IMG/VR virus record: IMGVR_UViG_3300043395_001664
Location: 1 to 41,209 of that record
Length of the DNA: 41,209 nucleotides
Source: a virus
Direction: 5' to 3' (one strand)
Position numbers and translations under genes: made by a program. Shown piece after piece: positions 28,693 to 37,713 of the stretch. The notes beneath the pieces are model-generated. The model was not told where the DNA came from and ran no database searches. It was given only the letters and a program-made list of their open reading frames with translations. How positions within the stretch are numbered: the first letter of the stretch is position 1; the number at the start of each line of letters is the position of its first letter.

Positions 28693-30587
28693 TATTTGGC
28701 TCCAACACAATGAAGGATGAAATCAACCGCACTGCAAGCTGTAGACGCATCATCCTCACAGTCCACACTCACTGCTGTTGCAGAAGTCGCATCGACGTTT
28801 AGCTCTAAGCCCGTTGAATACCCGCCAGCCGTAGCCGGTGTAGCGGTGCAGTAAGGCGTGGCCGAAAATGTCCCAGTGGTTAGAGTTACGGCACAGGCGC
28901 CGCCAGAGATGTTGCCAATACTAGAAACCCAAGTCCCTTGCTGCGACATGATTGATGAGCCAGCATCACAGTTGAGCTTTGCCGCCTCGATGCCAGTCAC
29001 ACCGTTAGCGGTATTCGTCACCGAGTTGACTAGGTATGGTGTGGCCATCGGCGTTAGTAGGTCCCTAATGGTCCACCTGATTGTGTAGTGATAGGTCGTG
29101 TTTGCTTGAATTGCTCCAGTGCCGCTTGAGGCTGCCATCTGTATGCTAAACGTCGTTGATGTACCGGCAGAGGTTGGAGTATGCCAGCCGCAAAGCTCCA
29201 TCGGCAGTCCACCAGAGGCCGGTTCGTTCTGTGACCTCTGCGCTATGGTCGTGGTTCCAGCCAATAACTGATAGGCGTTAGCCGCTCCAGTCGTGTCGCC
29301 ACCAGACCGGAACGATGCGCAAGCCTCATAGGTGCTGGTCCTTGGCAAAGTGATAGTAAACCCTGGAGTGAATGTCAGAGCACCAGCCATCGCACTTGTG
29401 ACAGACCCAGCGTTGACGTTCTTGTACTCAGTCCATGAACATGATGCGTCACCAGCCGGATCACCATAGGCGGTGTTATTCCTAGTCCAGGCACAGTTTG
29501 ACTCATGCCGACCCTCATAGAAAAACGGCACCTGGCTCGGCCTATACCCCTGGTCGTAGCTTGTGGGGAATCGGTAGATCCAGAATTGAAGGGACTTATT
29601 CGAGATTGAGTTATCAATAGCAATGGCGCCGCTACCAGACGCTCCGTAGACCTCAAAGGTGTGGTTGGCCGCAGTCGTATAGTTAAAATGTCCAGCAAAC
29701 GTAACACCGTCGGCAGCACTCGCAGTTGACCCGCAGTTGCCACGGCCTGACGATGTAGTTCCGTCGTTGAGCGTAAACGTGCAAGGGTTTCCAGTACCAT
29801 CCTTAAGTGTCGGGACTGAAACCCAGACCTCATAGTTTCCTGGCGGCATGTTGTTCACAGTGATCTTTGGCAGATCCGCGTCGGTGGTTTGAATCACTCC
29901 AGGCCCCGCGTTAACCTCAACCGTTGGCCCAGGGCAATCTGAATCCGACGCAAAAGCCCCAAGAGCCGTGTTGGTCCTAGACCACCCAGCGCAGTTTGTA
30001 GTGGTCGCAAAGTAGGCAGAGCCTACAAAGGTTGCTTGAGAAATATTCGAGATGTTCACACCAGCCGCAGGACCTAGGTAGCAATCATCTACCGTGATCG
30101 AAGGCTCATCAGCCTGGGCAAGTAGCCTTAAGCTCACGGTTCCCGATGAGGGGAAAATAAAGTTCACCGCATTTAAGAGCGGCAAGGTTGACGAAGTGAT
30201 CGACTGCGAGGCAATGGTTAAAGACCCATCAAATACCTCTAGCTTATGCGTCGCAGTTCCACTGGGAGTCATCACGCGGCAAAATGCCACTCCATTATTG
30301 CTGTAAAGCCCTGCCGGTATGGTCACGGCAAAGCTCGAAAGCGTATCATTAGAGGCCGCAGCGTCCCAAGTAGCTGACGCCTTGCCGCTGAGAAGGTTTG
30401 AGCCTGTGATTGTGATGTTGAATGTCCCAGCAGATGCGGTCCACTTGCCAACCCCCGCCCCTTTGCCGTTCTCAAAGCCCCCGTTGGTGAGGATCGACTT
30501 AGGGTATATGTCCTGCTTGTCCACGTCGTTAAGCGCCGCGTAAGCAGTGAGCGTGACCATCGAGAGTAAAAATAAGTACTTCATCAT
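28692..30587 (-). CDS. Cys-rich tail or surface protein with Sec signal peptide (631 aa)
   Basis: The N-terminus MMKYLFLLSMVTLTAYA-ALND is a classical signal peptide. The 610-residue mature part is rich in Ser, Thr, Gly and Asn, beta-strand-like, with 16 Cys, an even number. ILTNGGFENGKGAG opens a carbohydrate-binding-module-like domain (about residues 33-170). A motif is repeated: NCAGWSRTNTALG ... DCP ... VNAG (about 198-230) and NCAWTRNNTAYG ... SCSW ... VNAG (about 367-400). The gene lies between two fibre genes and overlaps both. It may be a virion fibre that is exported or oxidised outside the cytoplasm, or a protein shown on the infected cell. Confidence 0.8.
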   Translation of the reverse strand: MMKYLFLLSMVTLTAYAALNDVDKQDIYPKSILTNGGFENGKGAGVGKWTASAGTFNITITGSNLLSGKASATWDAAASNDTLSSFAVTIPAGLYSNNGVAFCRVMTPSGTATHKLEVFDGSLTIASQSITSSTLPLLNAVNFIFPSSGTVSLRLLAQADEPSITVDDCYLGPAAGVNISNISQATFVGSAYFATTTNCAGWSRTNTALGAFASDSDCPGPTVEVNAGPGVIQTTDADLPKITVNNMPPGNYEVWVSVPTLKDGTGNPCTFTLNDGTTSSGRGNCGSTASAADGVTFAGHFNYTTAANHTFEVYGASGSGAIAIDNSISNKSLQFWIYRFPTSYDQGYRPSQVPFFYEGRHESNCAWTRNNTAYGDPAGDASCSWTEYKNVNAGSVTSAMAGALTFTPGFTITLPRTSTYEACASFRSGGDTTGAANAYQLLAGTTTIAQRSQNEPASGGLPMELCGWHTPTSAGTSTTFSIQMAASSGTGAIQANTTYHYTIRWTIRDLLTPMATPYLVNSVTNTANGVTGIEAAKLNCDAGSSIMSQQGTWVSSIGNISGGACAVTLTTGTFSATPYCTATPATAGGYSTGLELNVDATSATAVSVDCEDDASTACSAVDFILHCVGAK

Positions 30588-31294
30588 GAGAAAGTGACCT
30601 CACATTGTTTTGGCAGGAATCTAACATCTGACGTAGCTGTGTCGGTATCTCGATAAAGTCTAACAAGAATAGTGTCCGATGCAGAGATGGCCACGGAATT
30701 TATCTCACCGATAGAGCTTGAAATATCTAGCGAGATTTTCTGGACCTCACTATCGTTTGAGGATGACATAGTTATAGCCGCGTTCGTCGTTGTTCGCTGG
30801 TTGGTAGTCGAGGCAATGTCATCAACCTCTGCCCTAATCAACGTAGCCTGTGCCCTTAGCAAGATGTTCCCCGACGTATCAGGGGAGTAGGCTTTGATCT
30901 TTAACGCAATGGGGTTGCCTGCCGTATAGGTAGACGGGACGTGAACCTCTGTGTACAGCTCCTGTGAAGCACCAGCGAGGAACTTATAAACCGCTGCGTT
31001 ATTCTCAACTTCCTTAACTGGAGCATTGGCCGGTTCCTCCCAGATGATCCCGCCGCCCCCGCCACCCCCGCCTACTGCATTAGTTGAGTTTATGGTGGTG
31101 ACGTAAAGGGTGCCCCAGCGATGGTCCGATGAACCTAGATCATAGGCGCCACTCGTGGCTGCCGTTGCAGTATCTGGGTGAACAGGGAGAAAGTGACCTC
31201 TAAACACACTGAAGTTGTTATTGTGCTCAGATGATCTAATTAAGGCTCGCTCCGCGAAGGTGTAGAAGGCTGTTATCGTTGCGCTTGATGGCAT
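30584..31294 (-). CDS. Tail fibre-like protein (236 aa)
   Basis: The first ~62 residues (FAERALIRSSEHNNNFSVFRG ... AYDLGSSDHRW) repeat the attachment module found at the start of the glycine-rich adhesin. A Gly tract of eight (about residue 77) then joins a beta-rich C-terminal domain (ALKIKAYSPDTSGNILLRAQATL ... ILVRLYRDTDT). The stop overlaps the start of the signal-peptide protein. It is a virion component of the tail tip, by module and position. Confidence 0.78.
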   Translation of the reverse strand: MPSSATITAFYTFAERALIRSSEHNNNFSVFRGHFLPVHPDTATAATSGAYDLGSSDHRWGTLYVTTINSTNAVGGGGGGGGIIWEEPANAPVKEVENNAAVYKFLAGASQELYTEVHVPSTYTAGNPIALKIKAYSPDTSGNILLRAQATLIRAEVDDIASTTNQRTTTNAAITMSSSNDSEVQKISLDISSSIGEINSVAISASDTILVRLYRDTDTATSDVRFLPKQCEVTFS

Positions 31295-31297
31295 CTG

Positions 31298-32704
31298 TTA
31301 CGTCTCCCTGGCTACGAACCTACACTCGAAATTATCAATGTTTAGTTCAATCGAAATCAAGTTGAACTCCTCGCTATTCAAGTAAATAGCATCACCGTCC
31401 CTTGGATCAAATACTAGGTCATCTACCGCCGAGATAGAGTCCGCCCAGTTCCCGATGTCCCATAGATTATATGGAGATATGAAACGACTGATGTCGTAGG
31501 AAATCTGCACCTGGTCAAGAAGGTCCAGGCCAGGGACAAAGGTAGTATTGAAATCAATCTCCCGCTTCAGGGCTGAGTAGTCAGTAAAGATAGACGTTGC
31601 AATTGACTGAGCTATCGTTGAGTTCGGTATCCAGGTGTTATCAATCCTAAACGTCCGCTGACCGTACTGCCAGGAAATAGACGGAGGGGATACGGTGAGG
31701 GTGGACTCAACAACCTCGTAGGATGTAGTCGTATCTTCTTCGCGGTACTTCACCTCAACCCTGGTGTAGAGCTTAGAAATCTTTGGGCCGAGGAAGTTAA
31801 TTTTCTTGATCGTGTTGCCGTACTCAAAGTCATATACGCCAAGGCCGTTGAATACGAAGGCTGCCGTGGTGGTGTTTGAATCTCTAGGGACAAACCTGAA
31901 CCGGCCAGCCGCAGTAACAATTGGTAGGTAGTTCTCACTCCCTGCGAGCTTCTCAATTATCTCCCACACGTTCGCATCAATCACATCAGCCGAGGTGGAG
32001 GTACTTAGGTTAGAGTACTCAACCGCTGTCGATGCGATGGAGAACCCCGTCGTGGTATTCCCAAAGAACGGAAGGAATACTTTGCTACCGCTTCCATCAA
32101 CCTGATCCCTTACTAGGGTGATAAAATCAGAGGCCGTTAAGGACGTGTTATAGCCCGTGATGTTCCTTGCCGCGTACTCTCTAAAGGCTTCCGTCAAGGG
32201 CTTTACTGGGATCGTTACCTCGTTCTGGTCGTTCTCAGTAATGTCGCCACCGATAAATCCAGTGAACACAGCAGACCCGCTATCGTCATCATAGAGAGCC
32301 GCTTCATAGTAGGCTTCGTCATAGTTGGCCTCTGACGGGTGCTCGATCCTTGCAAAGGTCCCATCGCCATAGTCGTAGTCCTCAACAAAACCGGCCTCGA
32401 TTCTAACCAGGGTACGCGCTCGCGGGAGATAGCCTGACCAGTAAGAAAAGATTGAGTCCTCTGGGCCAAACTGACCTTCATCATTGACCACTGTTAGATT
32501 CAGGGTTGGGAACCTGAAGCGTCCGGCGAACTTGGAGTCAGCCTCGTACTTGATGGTGCCAAACTTCTTAACGTCATTGGTGATGTCGAACCATGAGGAC
32601 TCATAGGCACCAGTAGAAAGGGCGCGGCGCTTTATCAACACACGACGGAACACCAGCGAGTGATGTGCCTTTACCATGTTGATAATGTTCTCCGCTAAGA
32701 TCAC
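31298..32704 (-). CDS. Tail hub/baseplate-type protein (468 aa)
   Basis: GTG at 32704 overlaps the previous stop (GTGA). The protein has features of hub proteins: an early beta region (FGTIKYEADSKFAGRFRFPTLNLTVVN), FTGFIGGDI, and a mid-part (ASDFITLVRDQV ... ENYLPIVTAAGRFRFVPRD) like the barrel of gp27-type hubs, where LAGSENYL and GRFRF are typical. The end (DQVQISYDISRFI) is also like such hubs. It comes after the distal tail protein, as expected for a tail-tip protein that receives the fibres. Confidence 0.78.
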   Translation of the reverse strand: MILAENIINMVKAHHSLVFRRVLIKRRALSTGAYESSWFDITNDVKKFGTIKYEADSKFAGRFRFPTLNLTVVNDEGQFGPEDSIFSYWSGYLPRARTLVRIEAGFVEDYDYGDGTFARIEHPSEANYDEAYYEAALYDDDSGSAVFTGFIGGDITENDQNEVTIPVKPLTEAFREYAARNITGYNTSLTASDFITLVRDQVDGSGSKVFLPFFGNTTTGFSIASTAVEYSNLSTSTSADVIDANVWEIIEKLAGSENYLPIVTAAGRFRFVPRDSNTTTAAFVFNGLGVYDFEYGNTIKKINFLGPKISKLYTRVEVKYREEDTTTSYEVVESTLTVSPPSISWQYGQRTFRIDNTWIPNSTIAQSIATSIFTDYSALKREIDFNTTFVPGLDLLDQVQISYDISRFISPYNLWDIGNWADSISAVDDLVFDPRDGDAIYLNSEEFNLISIELNIDNFECRFVARET

Positions 32705-33477
32705 CGAGAGATTTCCTTTAGCGTAATAGTCCCCTTAAACCCAGCGCCAGACGCATTATCGGCGAACTCAAAGAAATCAAACGCCCCTGGCCACACCACC
32801 TCATACCCAATCCCATCCCAGCTTGTAGTCGTTGGGAAGGCCATAAAAATAAAATCATCTGCATCAAGCCATACCTCATAGAGCGAGTCCTTAAATGATT
32901 CGGTGATGTATTTGAGTTTTATCCGCGACTCAAACTTGCGCTCAATGGTGTGTATCCTCACCCCTCCGTCAGAGAGCTTGTGCTCCTTCTGCTCAACCTT
33001 TATATTCGGGTCATAGTCCCCAGCCGCCGGGATCTTCTCAAAGTCTAGGAGCTGGCTCGATATCGCAAGCCAGCCGATAGCTTTCTCTGCATTGGCAACT
33101 TGAGTTGAGTACATATCAATGGTTACAGAGGTGGCGTTCACTGATGCAAAGGCTAGGCACATTGAGGCTTGAGAGTTCGTTGTCCACTGTGACGTGGTGG
33201 TGGCCGACGTGGTGGTAAGGGACAATGTGTTGGCAGTCGCCCCGTTATAGTAGATGTTAAACTTCTTTAAGTTTATCCCATCAAGGCATATGCGGTTAAC
33301 CGTCGTGGTTTCAGAAAATGAAATTGTAATGCTGGCCGCAAGCGAGTCGTTATCATAGTTATCTGAAACCCACTGGCGCCTGATGTCGCGGATCATTAGG
33401 TTTGAAGCAGTCAGCGTTCCGGTATTGACCGAGATCATGGTGCTGGTGTCGTATTGGTTCTTGTTCCAGAACTCCAC
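32701..33477 (-). CDS. Distal tail protein-like (258 aa)
   Basis: The N-terminal half is a beta-sandwich (ASNLMIRDIRRQWVSDNYD ... VNRICLDGINLKKFNIYYNG), similar to discoidin-type folds found in distal tail proteins. The C-terminal half (EQKEHKLSDGGVRIHTIERKFESRIKLKY ... GFKGTITLKEI) resembles Dit domain beta strands. The start (GTG) overlaps the stop of the tape measure (TAGTG). Position directly after the tape measure matches Dit in siphoviruses. Confidence 0.75.
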   Translation of the reverse strand: MEFWNKNQYDTSTMISVNTGTLTASNLMIRDIRRQWVSDNYDNDSLAASITISFSETTTVNRICLDGINLKKFNIYYNGATANTLSLTTTSATTTSQWTTNSQASMCLAFASVNATSVTIDMYSTQVANAEKAIGWLAISSQLLDFEKIPAAGDYDPNIKVEQKEHKLSDGGVRIHTIERKFESRIKLKYITESFKDSLYEVWLDADDFIFMAFPTTTSWDGIGYEVVWPGAFDFFEFADNASGAGFKGTITLKEISR

Positions 33478-35096
33478 TAGAAAACCCCCGTATCAAAGGC
33501 CACTGACTCGTTATTCTGCCTGAGCTTCAGCATCTGCGGGTCTAGCATCTTGGCCAGGGCGTAAAGGCTTTGCTCATCACCAACTAGGTTGCCGTGAATG
33601 TTGATCGTCACCCCACCGCCGCCACCTGGGACTTGGCCATTCTCTAATGGGATCACAGCCTCATCTTTACCACCCTCACCGATGATTGCAGGAACCCCGC
33701 CAGGGGTTGCCTTGACGATACCACCGTCTGCCAATTGAACTCCTGCGACCTTAGCAATCTGGGCCGCCCCTGAGGCGTATGCTAATGATGAAAATGCTGT
33801 GGCAAGTGCAGGCCCGCCAACTGCCATACCCCACTTAAACCCATCGGCTGCTGCTTGAGCAGTTGATATTGTGATCTGTGCGATTGCAGCAGCCTTGCCG
33901 ATTGACGCCAGAAGTGAGTTATGGGAACTCTGCATGGCTGCCATATGAGAGAGAAAGTTTGTCCGAGCGGTTGTCATTTCCGCGTTCTTCTTTTCCTCGA
34001 TCTTCTTCTCATCTTCGGCTTGCTTCTTTAATACAGCCAAGTCCTTGGCTGCTGCCGCTGCCTTTACTGCTGACTTGTTATCCTCGCTCTGTTGCAGTTT
34101 GGCTAACTCCTCGGCCTGCTTTGCCTCAACCGCCAGGCGCTTCTGCTCGTCAATCATTGCAAGCTCGGCGTCCTGGGCCGCCATATTCTCTTTAACAACA
34201 GCACCTATTTGTTGAATACCAAGGGCTGCAACCTCCTTGGCCTTAGTGAATTGCCCACTCATCAGCAAGGAAACTGACTCAATCGAGGCTCCCAAGACCG
34301 TACCGATTACACCGCCTAGATTTAAGATACCCGTCTTTAGGTAGATAAACCCTTTGGTGGCTATCGTAAGTGAGGCATCCAGCATATCAATAAACCTGGA
34401 GCTACTGCCAAGCTGCTGAAGCCAATTCGTCATCACCTTGGCACCGGCACTGATCGCTGGCGATAGCTTCTCACCTACAGTTTCTAAGATATCGGAGAAC
34501 GCATTTTTAAGCTGTGCAACTGAGCCTAAGCCCTTTGCCTGGGCCTCTGCCATCCCCTCCCACTTACCGTTGATGCCAGCAATAACGGCGGCGTACTTCT
34601 CGGTAGTGGTTAGACCTTCCTTCATCTCAACGCCCTGGCGGGCAAGGGCATTAGTTGTGGTTCCGATAGTCTTACCGACTAGCTCCGCAGCAGAAGCTAG
34701 GTCCATTTTCTTGGCTGCCGCAAGGTTTAGCGTGGCCTGGGTAAGCTCTTGAGTAACTTCTCTTTGCCCGACGTAGCCCTGAAGAACGGCTTGGGCTGAT
34801 ATAATCTGTTCATCGCCAAAGGTAGTGAGCTTCTGAAGCTGGGACGCCTGGTCCTGATACTTCTTAGCCAGGTCAGTTGAGTAAATACCTTGGTTGATCA
34901 TGGACTGCGACAGCGCGTTAGTGGCTTCTTCTTGCTCTCTATAGGCGGCTACGGCAACGCCAGCAAAGCCAACGATGGCAGCACCGACATACTTGGCCGC
35001 ATCTGCAATGCCAGATAAAAGATCAGTTACCTTACTTAGGGCCTCTGACCCGACTTCTTTTATTTTTAGTAGGAGTGTTGCTTCTTTGTTCGACAT
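33477..35096 (-). CDS. Tape measure protein
   Basis: The 539-residue protein is almost all helix and Ala/Gln/Lys-rich, with hydrophobic segments (about residues 30-52: AAKYVGAAIVGFAGVAVAAY, and 390-440), a tape-measure N-terminal domain (NALSQSMINQGI ... GQREVTQELTQATLNLAAAKKMDL), a long coiled coil (about 310-365) and a Gly-rich turn near the end (GGGGVTINIHG). Length predicts, at roughly 1.5 angstrom per residue, a tail of about 80 nm. It follows the frameshifted chaperone gene, which overlaps its start. Confidence 0.92.
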   Translation of the reverse strand: MSNKEATLLLKIKEVGSEALSKVTDLLSGIADAAKYVGAAIVGFAGVAVAAYREQEEATNALSQSMINQGIYSTDLAKKYQDQASQLQKLTTFGDEQIISAQAVLQGYVGQREVTQELTQATLNLAAAKKMDLASAAELVGKTIGTTTNALARQGVEMKEGLTTTEKYAAVIAGINGKWEGMAEAQAKGLGSVAQLKNAFSDILETVGEKLSPAISAGAKVMTNWLQQLGSSSRFIDMLDASLTIATKGFIYLKTGILNLGGVIGTVLGASIESVSLLMSGQFTKAKEVAALGIQQIGAVVKENMAAQDAELAMIDEQKRLAVEAKQAEELAKLQQSEDNKSAVKAAAAAKDLAVLKKQAEDEKKIEEKKNAEMTTARTNFLSHMAAMQSSHNSLLASIGKAAAIAQITISTAQAAADGFKWGMAVGGPALATAFSSLAYASGAAQIAKVAGVQLADGGIVKATPGGVPAIIGEGGKDEAVIPLENGQVPGGGGGVTINIHGNLVGDEQSLYALAKMLDPQMLKLRQNNESVAFDTGVF

Positions 35097-35634
35097 CTAT
35101 CTGCCTCTCTCCTGGCCTTCTCTGCTGCCTTCGACTCGAACTCAGCGCCTACCGATGCGACCATAAGATTAAGACAGAAGTCCTCAATGCTTAGGTTCGC
35201 AATAACAGATGGTAGAACTCCGTACCTCTGGGCTATAGCATCTATGTCTGCAACCTTCGAGCGAGCTAGGAAAAGTACATTTTTTTTTTGCCATAGGTGT
35301 ATCCAATAACTTCAGCGTACAGTTTGTTAGCGAGCTCCCAATCAGTAAACAGGTTATCTACTAAAACCCCTTCGCCATCGGCCTTGCGCTTTAGCTTCGG
35401 CTCAACAACTCCGGCCAGGAACACGTCACGGTAGTGTGATCTAACGCGCTCCATGTTCGGCTCACTGATTTCTTTCTTCTGCTCATAGGTCTGGAATATC
35501 TGGGCCACAGCCTGTGACCCGTCCATGTAGCTGAACGGGTCTATTTTCTTGATGCGGAACCTAACCCCGTTCACAGAGATTAGGCGCGTCTCATTTAAAG
35601 CACTCTCCAGGCTTTTATTCCAGAATCTAAGCAT
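35066..35634 (-). CDS. Long tail assembly chaperone, made by -1 frameshift (189 aa)
   Basis: The short chaperone frame (35266-35634) continues in the -1 frame from a run of ten A: the joined frame has 569 bases plus one re-read base, 190 codons. The extension begins NVLFLARSKVADIDAIAQRYG, keeps a helical coding pattern (IEDFCLNLMVASVGAEFES, EKARREADRC) and ends with a stop at 35066, inside the first codons of the tape measure gene. Without the shift this stretch would be a 170-base gap in a tightly packed operon. The long form corresponds to gpGT of lambda, which brings tape measure and tail tube together. It is not a pseudogene: both frames are intact. Confidence 0.85.
35266..35634 (-). CDS. 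Short tail assembly chaperone (122 aa)
   Basis: The frame runs from ATG 35634 (overlapping the tube gene stop as TAATG) to TAG at 35266. It is acid/basic mixed and helical (SVNGVRFRIKKIDPFSYMDGSQAVAQIFQTYEQKKE; VRSHYRDVFLAGVVEPKLKRK; WELANKLYAEVIGYTYG), typical of gpG-type chaperones and of their place between tube and tape measure. The last codons before the stop hold the A-run where the frameshift occurs. Confidence 0.85.
   Translation of the reverse strand: MLRFWNKSLESALNETRLISVNGVRFRIKKIDPFSYMDGSQAVAQIFQTYEQKKEISEPNMERVRSHYRDVFLAGVVEPKLKRKADGEGVLVDNLFTDWELANKLYAEVIGYTYGKKKMYFS
35279..35290 (-). promoter_or_regulatory. Programmed -1 frameshift slippery site (C then ten A then T)
   Basis: On the minus strand the frame reads GGC AAA AAA AAA ATG TAC. 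Ten A in a row (35289-35280) let both tRNA-Lys slip one base back, after which reading is AAA AAT GTA CTT. This is one of the strongest slippery sequences known in bacteria. The stop of the zero frame is 11 bases downstream. Confidence 0.88.
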
Positions 35635-36686
35635 TAGGTGTAGCTCGATGTTAAGTTTCTAACAACGGCCCGCAGAGCATACCCGCTTGCGCTAGACACA
35701 TCCTTTAAGACGTTAAAGGTTACCTCACTGGTCAGGATCTCATCAGGCCCACTGATCTCTGGGTCTCCAGCATCGGCAATCGTCATGCGCGGGATCTGAA
35801 ACTTTATCATGCGCTTGAGCGACGACGTGGTGAGCGTCGATCCTAGGAACTCTAGCTCTGCGGCAAACTCAGTTCCAGCCATCATAGCCGCATAAGCAGT
35901 GGTGGTGTTGAACCGCATGGTGACTTTAAAATCAACCGTTGCTATGCCAAGGGGGAGAATATCAAGCGTCTCACTCCCGATTCTACGGCTCTCTGAATCG
36001 GCCTTTAGGTTGTTGTTGATAGATAGCTCACAGCTCTGCACATGCCACACAGTTGCAGTGGTGACAGACGCAAGAAGCCCTGAACCAATCGATACCCGCC
36101 CGTTAACAAAGGACAACGGCTCATGCGAGCTGTTCGAGTAGGCCGCTGAGATATCGTTAGAGGTCTGAGTGCAGTCCTTACCGATTAGCCCAAACGAGCA
36201 CACTAATGGCTCGTCAATCTCTGCTGTGAATGTGACCTCGTTAACCCTTAACCCAAAGTACTCAAATACCCGGCCAGAGGTAGCTTGCCCTTTACGGGTA
36301 TTGATGGAGATTGAGCTATATGATCCGCTTAAGTTACCCAGCGGGATGGTGTGGTCGAATGACATGCCGCCCACAGTTTCACTCGCGTTAGTGGCCGTGG
36401 TAATTGCACCACCAAGGGCGTTCTGCAGTAGGTAGTTAAATGCCAATGATTCGGCATAGGCTAAAGTCTCAACCTCACCCTCGACAGTCTTTGAAAGACC
36501 AACGTCCTTCGAGTAGCTGCGCCCTACAACAATCTCCTCGATGATCTTTCGCTCCTTTGTTACTTTGAGCGAACTGGACATGAACTCCAGGAAAGCGGTT
36601 GAAGTAACCTGTGTGCCGTAGGTCGTCTCCCGGCCCACGGCGAGATAAGAACCCCATCCCTCTACGCTTGAATCACCGACAGACAT
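35634..36686 (-). CDS. Major tail tube protein
   Basis: The 350-residue protein starts SVGDSSVEGWGSYLAVGRETTYG, a typical tail tube start, and has the two beta-rich halves of the tube family (FDHTIPLGNLSGSYSSISINTRKG; VNEVTFTAEIDEPLVCSFGLIGKD; WHVQSCELSINNNLKADSESRRIGS), including the T-F-T-A-E and S-I-N-N-N-L patterns. It follows GGGAGAG. Position before the chaperone pair fits. It is also the gene right after the Maf/MptE-like gene. Confidence 0.9.
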   Translation of the reverse strand: MSVGDSSVEGWGSYLAVGRETTYGTQVTSTAFLEFMSSSLKVTKERKIIEEIVVGRSYSKDVGLSKTVEGEVETLAYAESLAFNYLLQNALGGAITTATNASETVGGMSFDHTIPLGNLSGSYSSISINTRKGQATSGRVFEYFGLRVNEVTFTAEIDEPLVCSFGLIGKDCTQTSNDISAAYSNSSHEPLSFVNGRVSIGSGLLASVTTATVWHVQSCELSINNNLKADSESRRIGSETLDILPLGIATVDFKVTMRFNTTTAYAAMMAGTEFAAELEFLGSTLTTSSLKRMIKFQIPRMTIADAGDPEISGPDEILTSEVTFNVLKDVSSASGYALRAVVRNLTSSYT

Positions 36687-36699
36687 TTAAGCTCTCCCG

Positions 36700-37701
36700 T
36701 TAAATAGTTGTTTGAACAAAGTTATTCCAGTGCATCTCACCGATGGACCGCAAGCTGTTTTCAATCATCTGCATCTCACGCATCAAAGCATCCCTACGCC
36801 TCATGTCTGATCTTACAATGTCCCTGTGCGCGGGCTTAAACATATAAGGCAACTGCTCGGACAGAGGTCTAGCCTTTACCTTCCCTAAGATCCCACCAGG
36901 GGAACAGTTCACAATGGGGAGCTTGAAAATCTGCAGGTAATTCTCAAGCCACTTAGCTGAGAACAAAAGGTTAGACGAAGTAAACACAATCTCACTATTG
37001 CGGTTTACAGCATAAATGTGACGCATATAGTTATGCTTGCCATTGGCCTTCTTATCAAACGCGTAGTAGCTACCGTCTGGCTTCCATGAGTAATCAAAGC
37101 CTACGAGCAGGATCTTATCGTAGCCAAAGAAGTTGCGGCGGGCTTTGTTATCGGACTGGGTGGCGAACACAACCATAGCGTTTGAGACATTCGTAGCGGC
37201 GGCAATCAGATTAGGGCAGCCACCGGCAAGGGCTGCGAACTCAACCTCGCTGCGGAGAACGTCGAAGTTAACGAAGAAGTATTTATCTTTCCAGTTCCCA
37301 TTGCCCGACCACATGGGATTAGCCGTGACGTTCATAAAGAGAATGGTCTTGTCTAGCTGATCTTTCCACGGCGCCATGTACTTCTCATAATTCACCTTAG
37401 CGTCGGCGATCAGGCAGAAGGTTGGCTTGATACCGTGGTTAAGTAAATGCCCTAAGGTTTTATCGCAACACAGGATATCGACTGAGTTTTTATGTTCTTT
37501 GAGAATGTCGATCTGCTCCTCGAATGACGCCCCGTTGGCTACGATCACCAGGGCACGGCCAACGCCTGAGTTCTGAAAATCCTCTAGGCTCTTAAATGGC
37601 GCATATTTCGAGTGCTCTCTGGCGTGTTTACGCCATAGCTCCCCGTGCTGTTTTATGACCTGTTCTGATTGTGCCTTCGTGTTTAGATTGTTAATAGCCA
37701 C
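36700..37701 (-). CDS. Maf / MptE-like (DUF115) protein
   Basis: The 333-residue protein contains RALVIVANGASFEEQIDILKEHKNSVDILCCDKTLGHLLNHGIKPTFCLIADAK (residues about 50-103), the N-terminal pattern of DUF115, shared by the archaeal 6-hydroxymethylpterin pyrophosphokinase MptE and by bacterial Maf proteins, glycosyltransferases that move nonulosonic acids to flagellin. Later blocks (GCPNLIAAATNVSNAMVVFA; ILLVGFDYSW) resemble the second part of that domain. GTG starts the gene. It lies among tail genes, 14 bases from the tube gene, where no enzyme is needed for tail building, so virion glycosylation is an attractive idea. A pterin kinase role is the other option. Confidence 0.8.
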   Translation of the reverse strand: MAINNLNTKAQSEQVIKQHGELWRKHAREHSKYAPFKSLEDFQNSGVGRALVIVANGASFEEQIDILKEHKNSVDILCCDKTLGHLLNHGIKPTFCLIADAKVNYEKYMAPWKDQLDKTILFMNVTANPMWSGNGNWKDKYFFVNFDVLRSEVEFAALAGGCPNLIAAATNVSNAMVVFATQSDNKARRNFFGYDKILLVGFDYSWKPDGSYYAFDKKANGKHNYMRHIYAVNRNSEIVFTSSNLLFSAKWLENYLQIFKLPIVNCSPGGILGKVKARPLSEQLPYMFKPAHRDIVRSDMRRRDALMREMQMIENSLRSIGEMHWNNFVQTTI

Positions 37702-37713
37702 TAGATACCCCCG

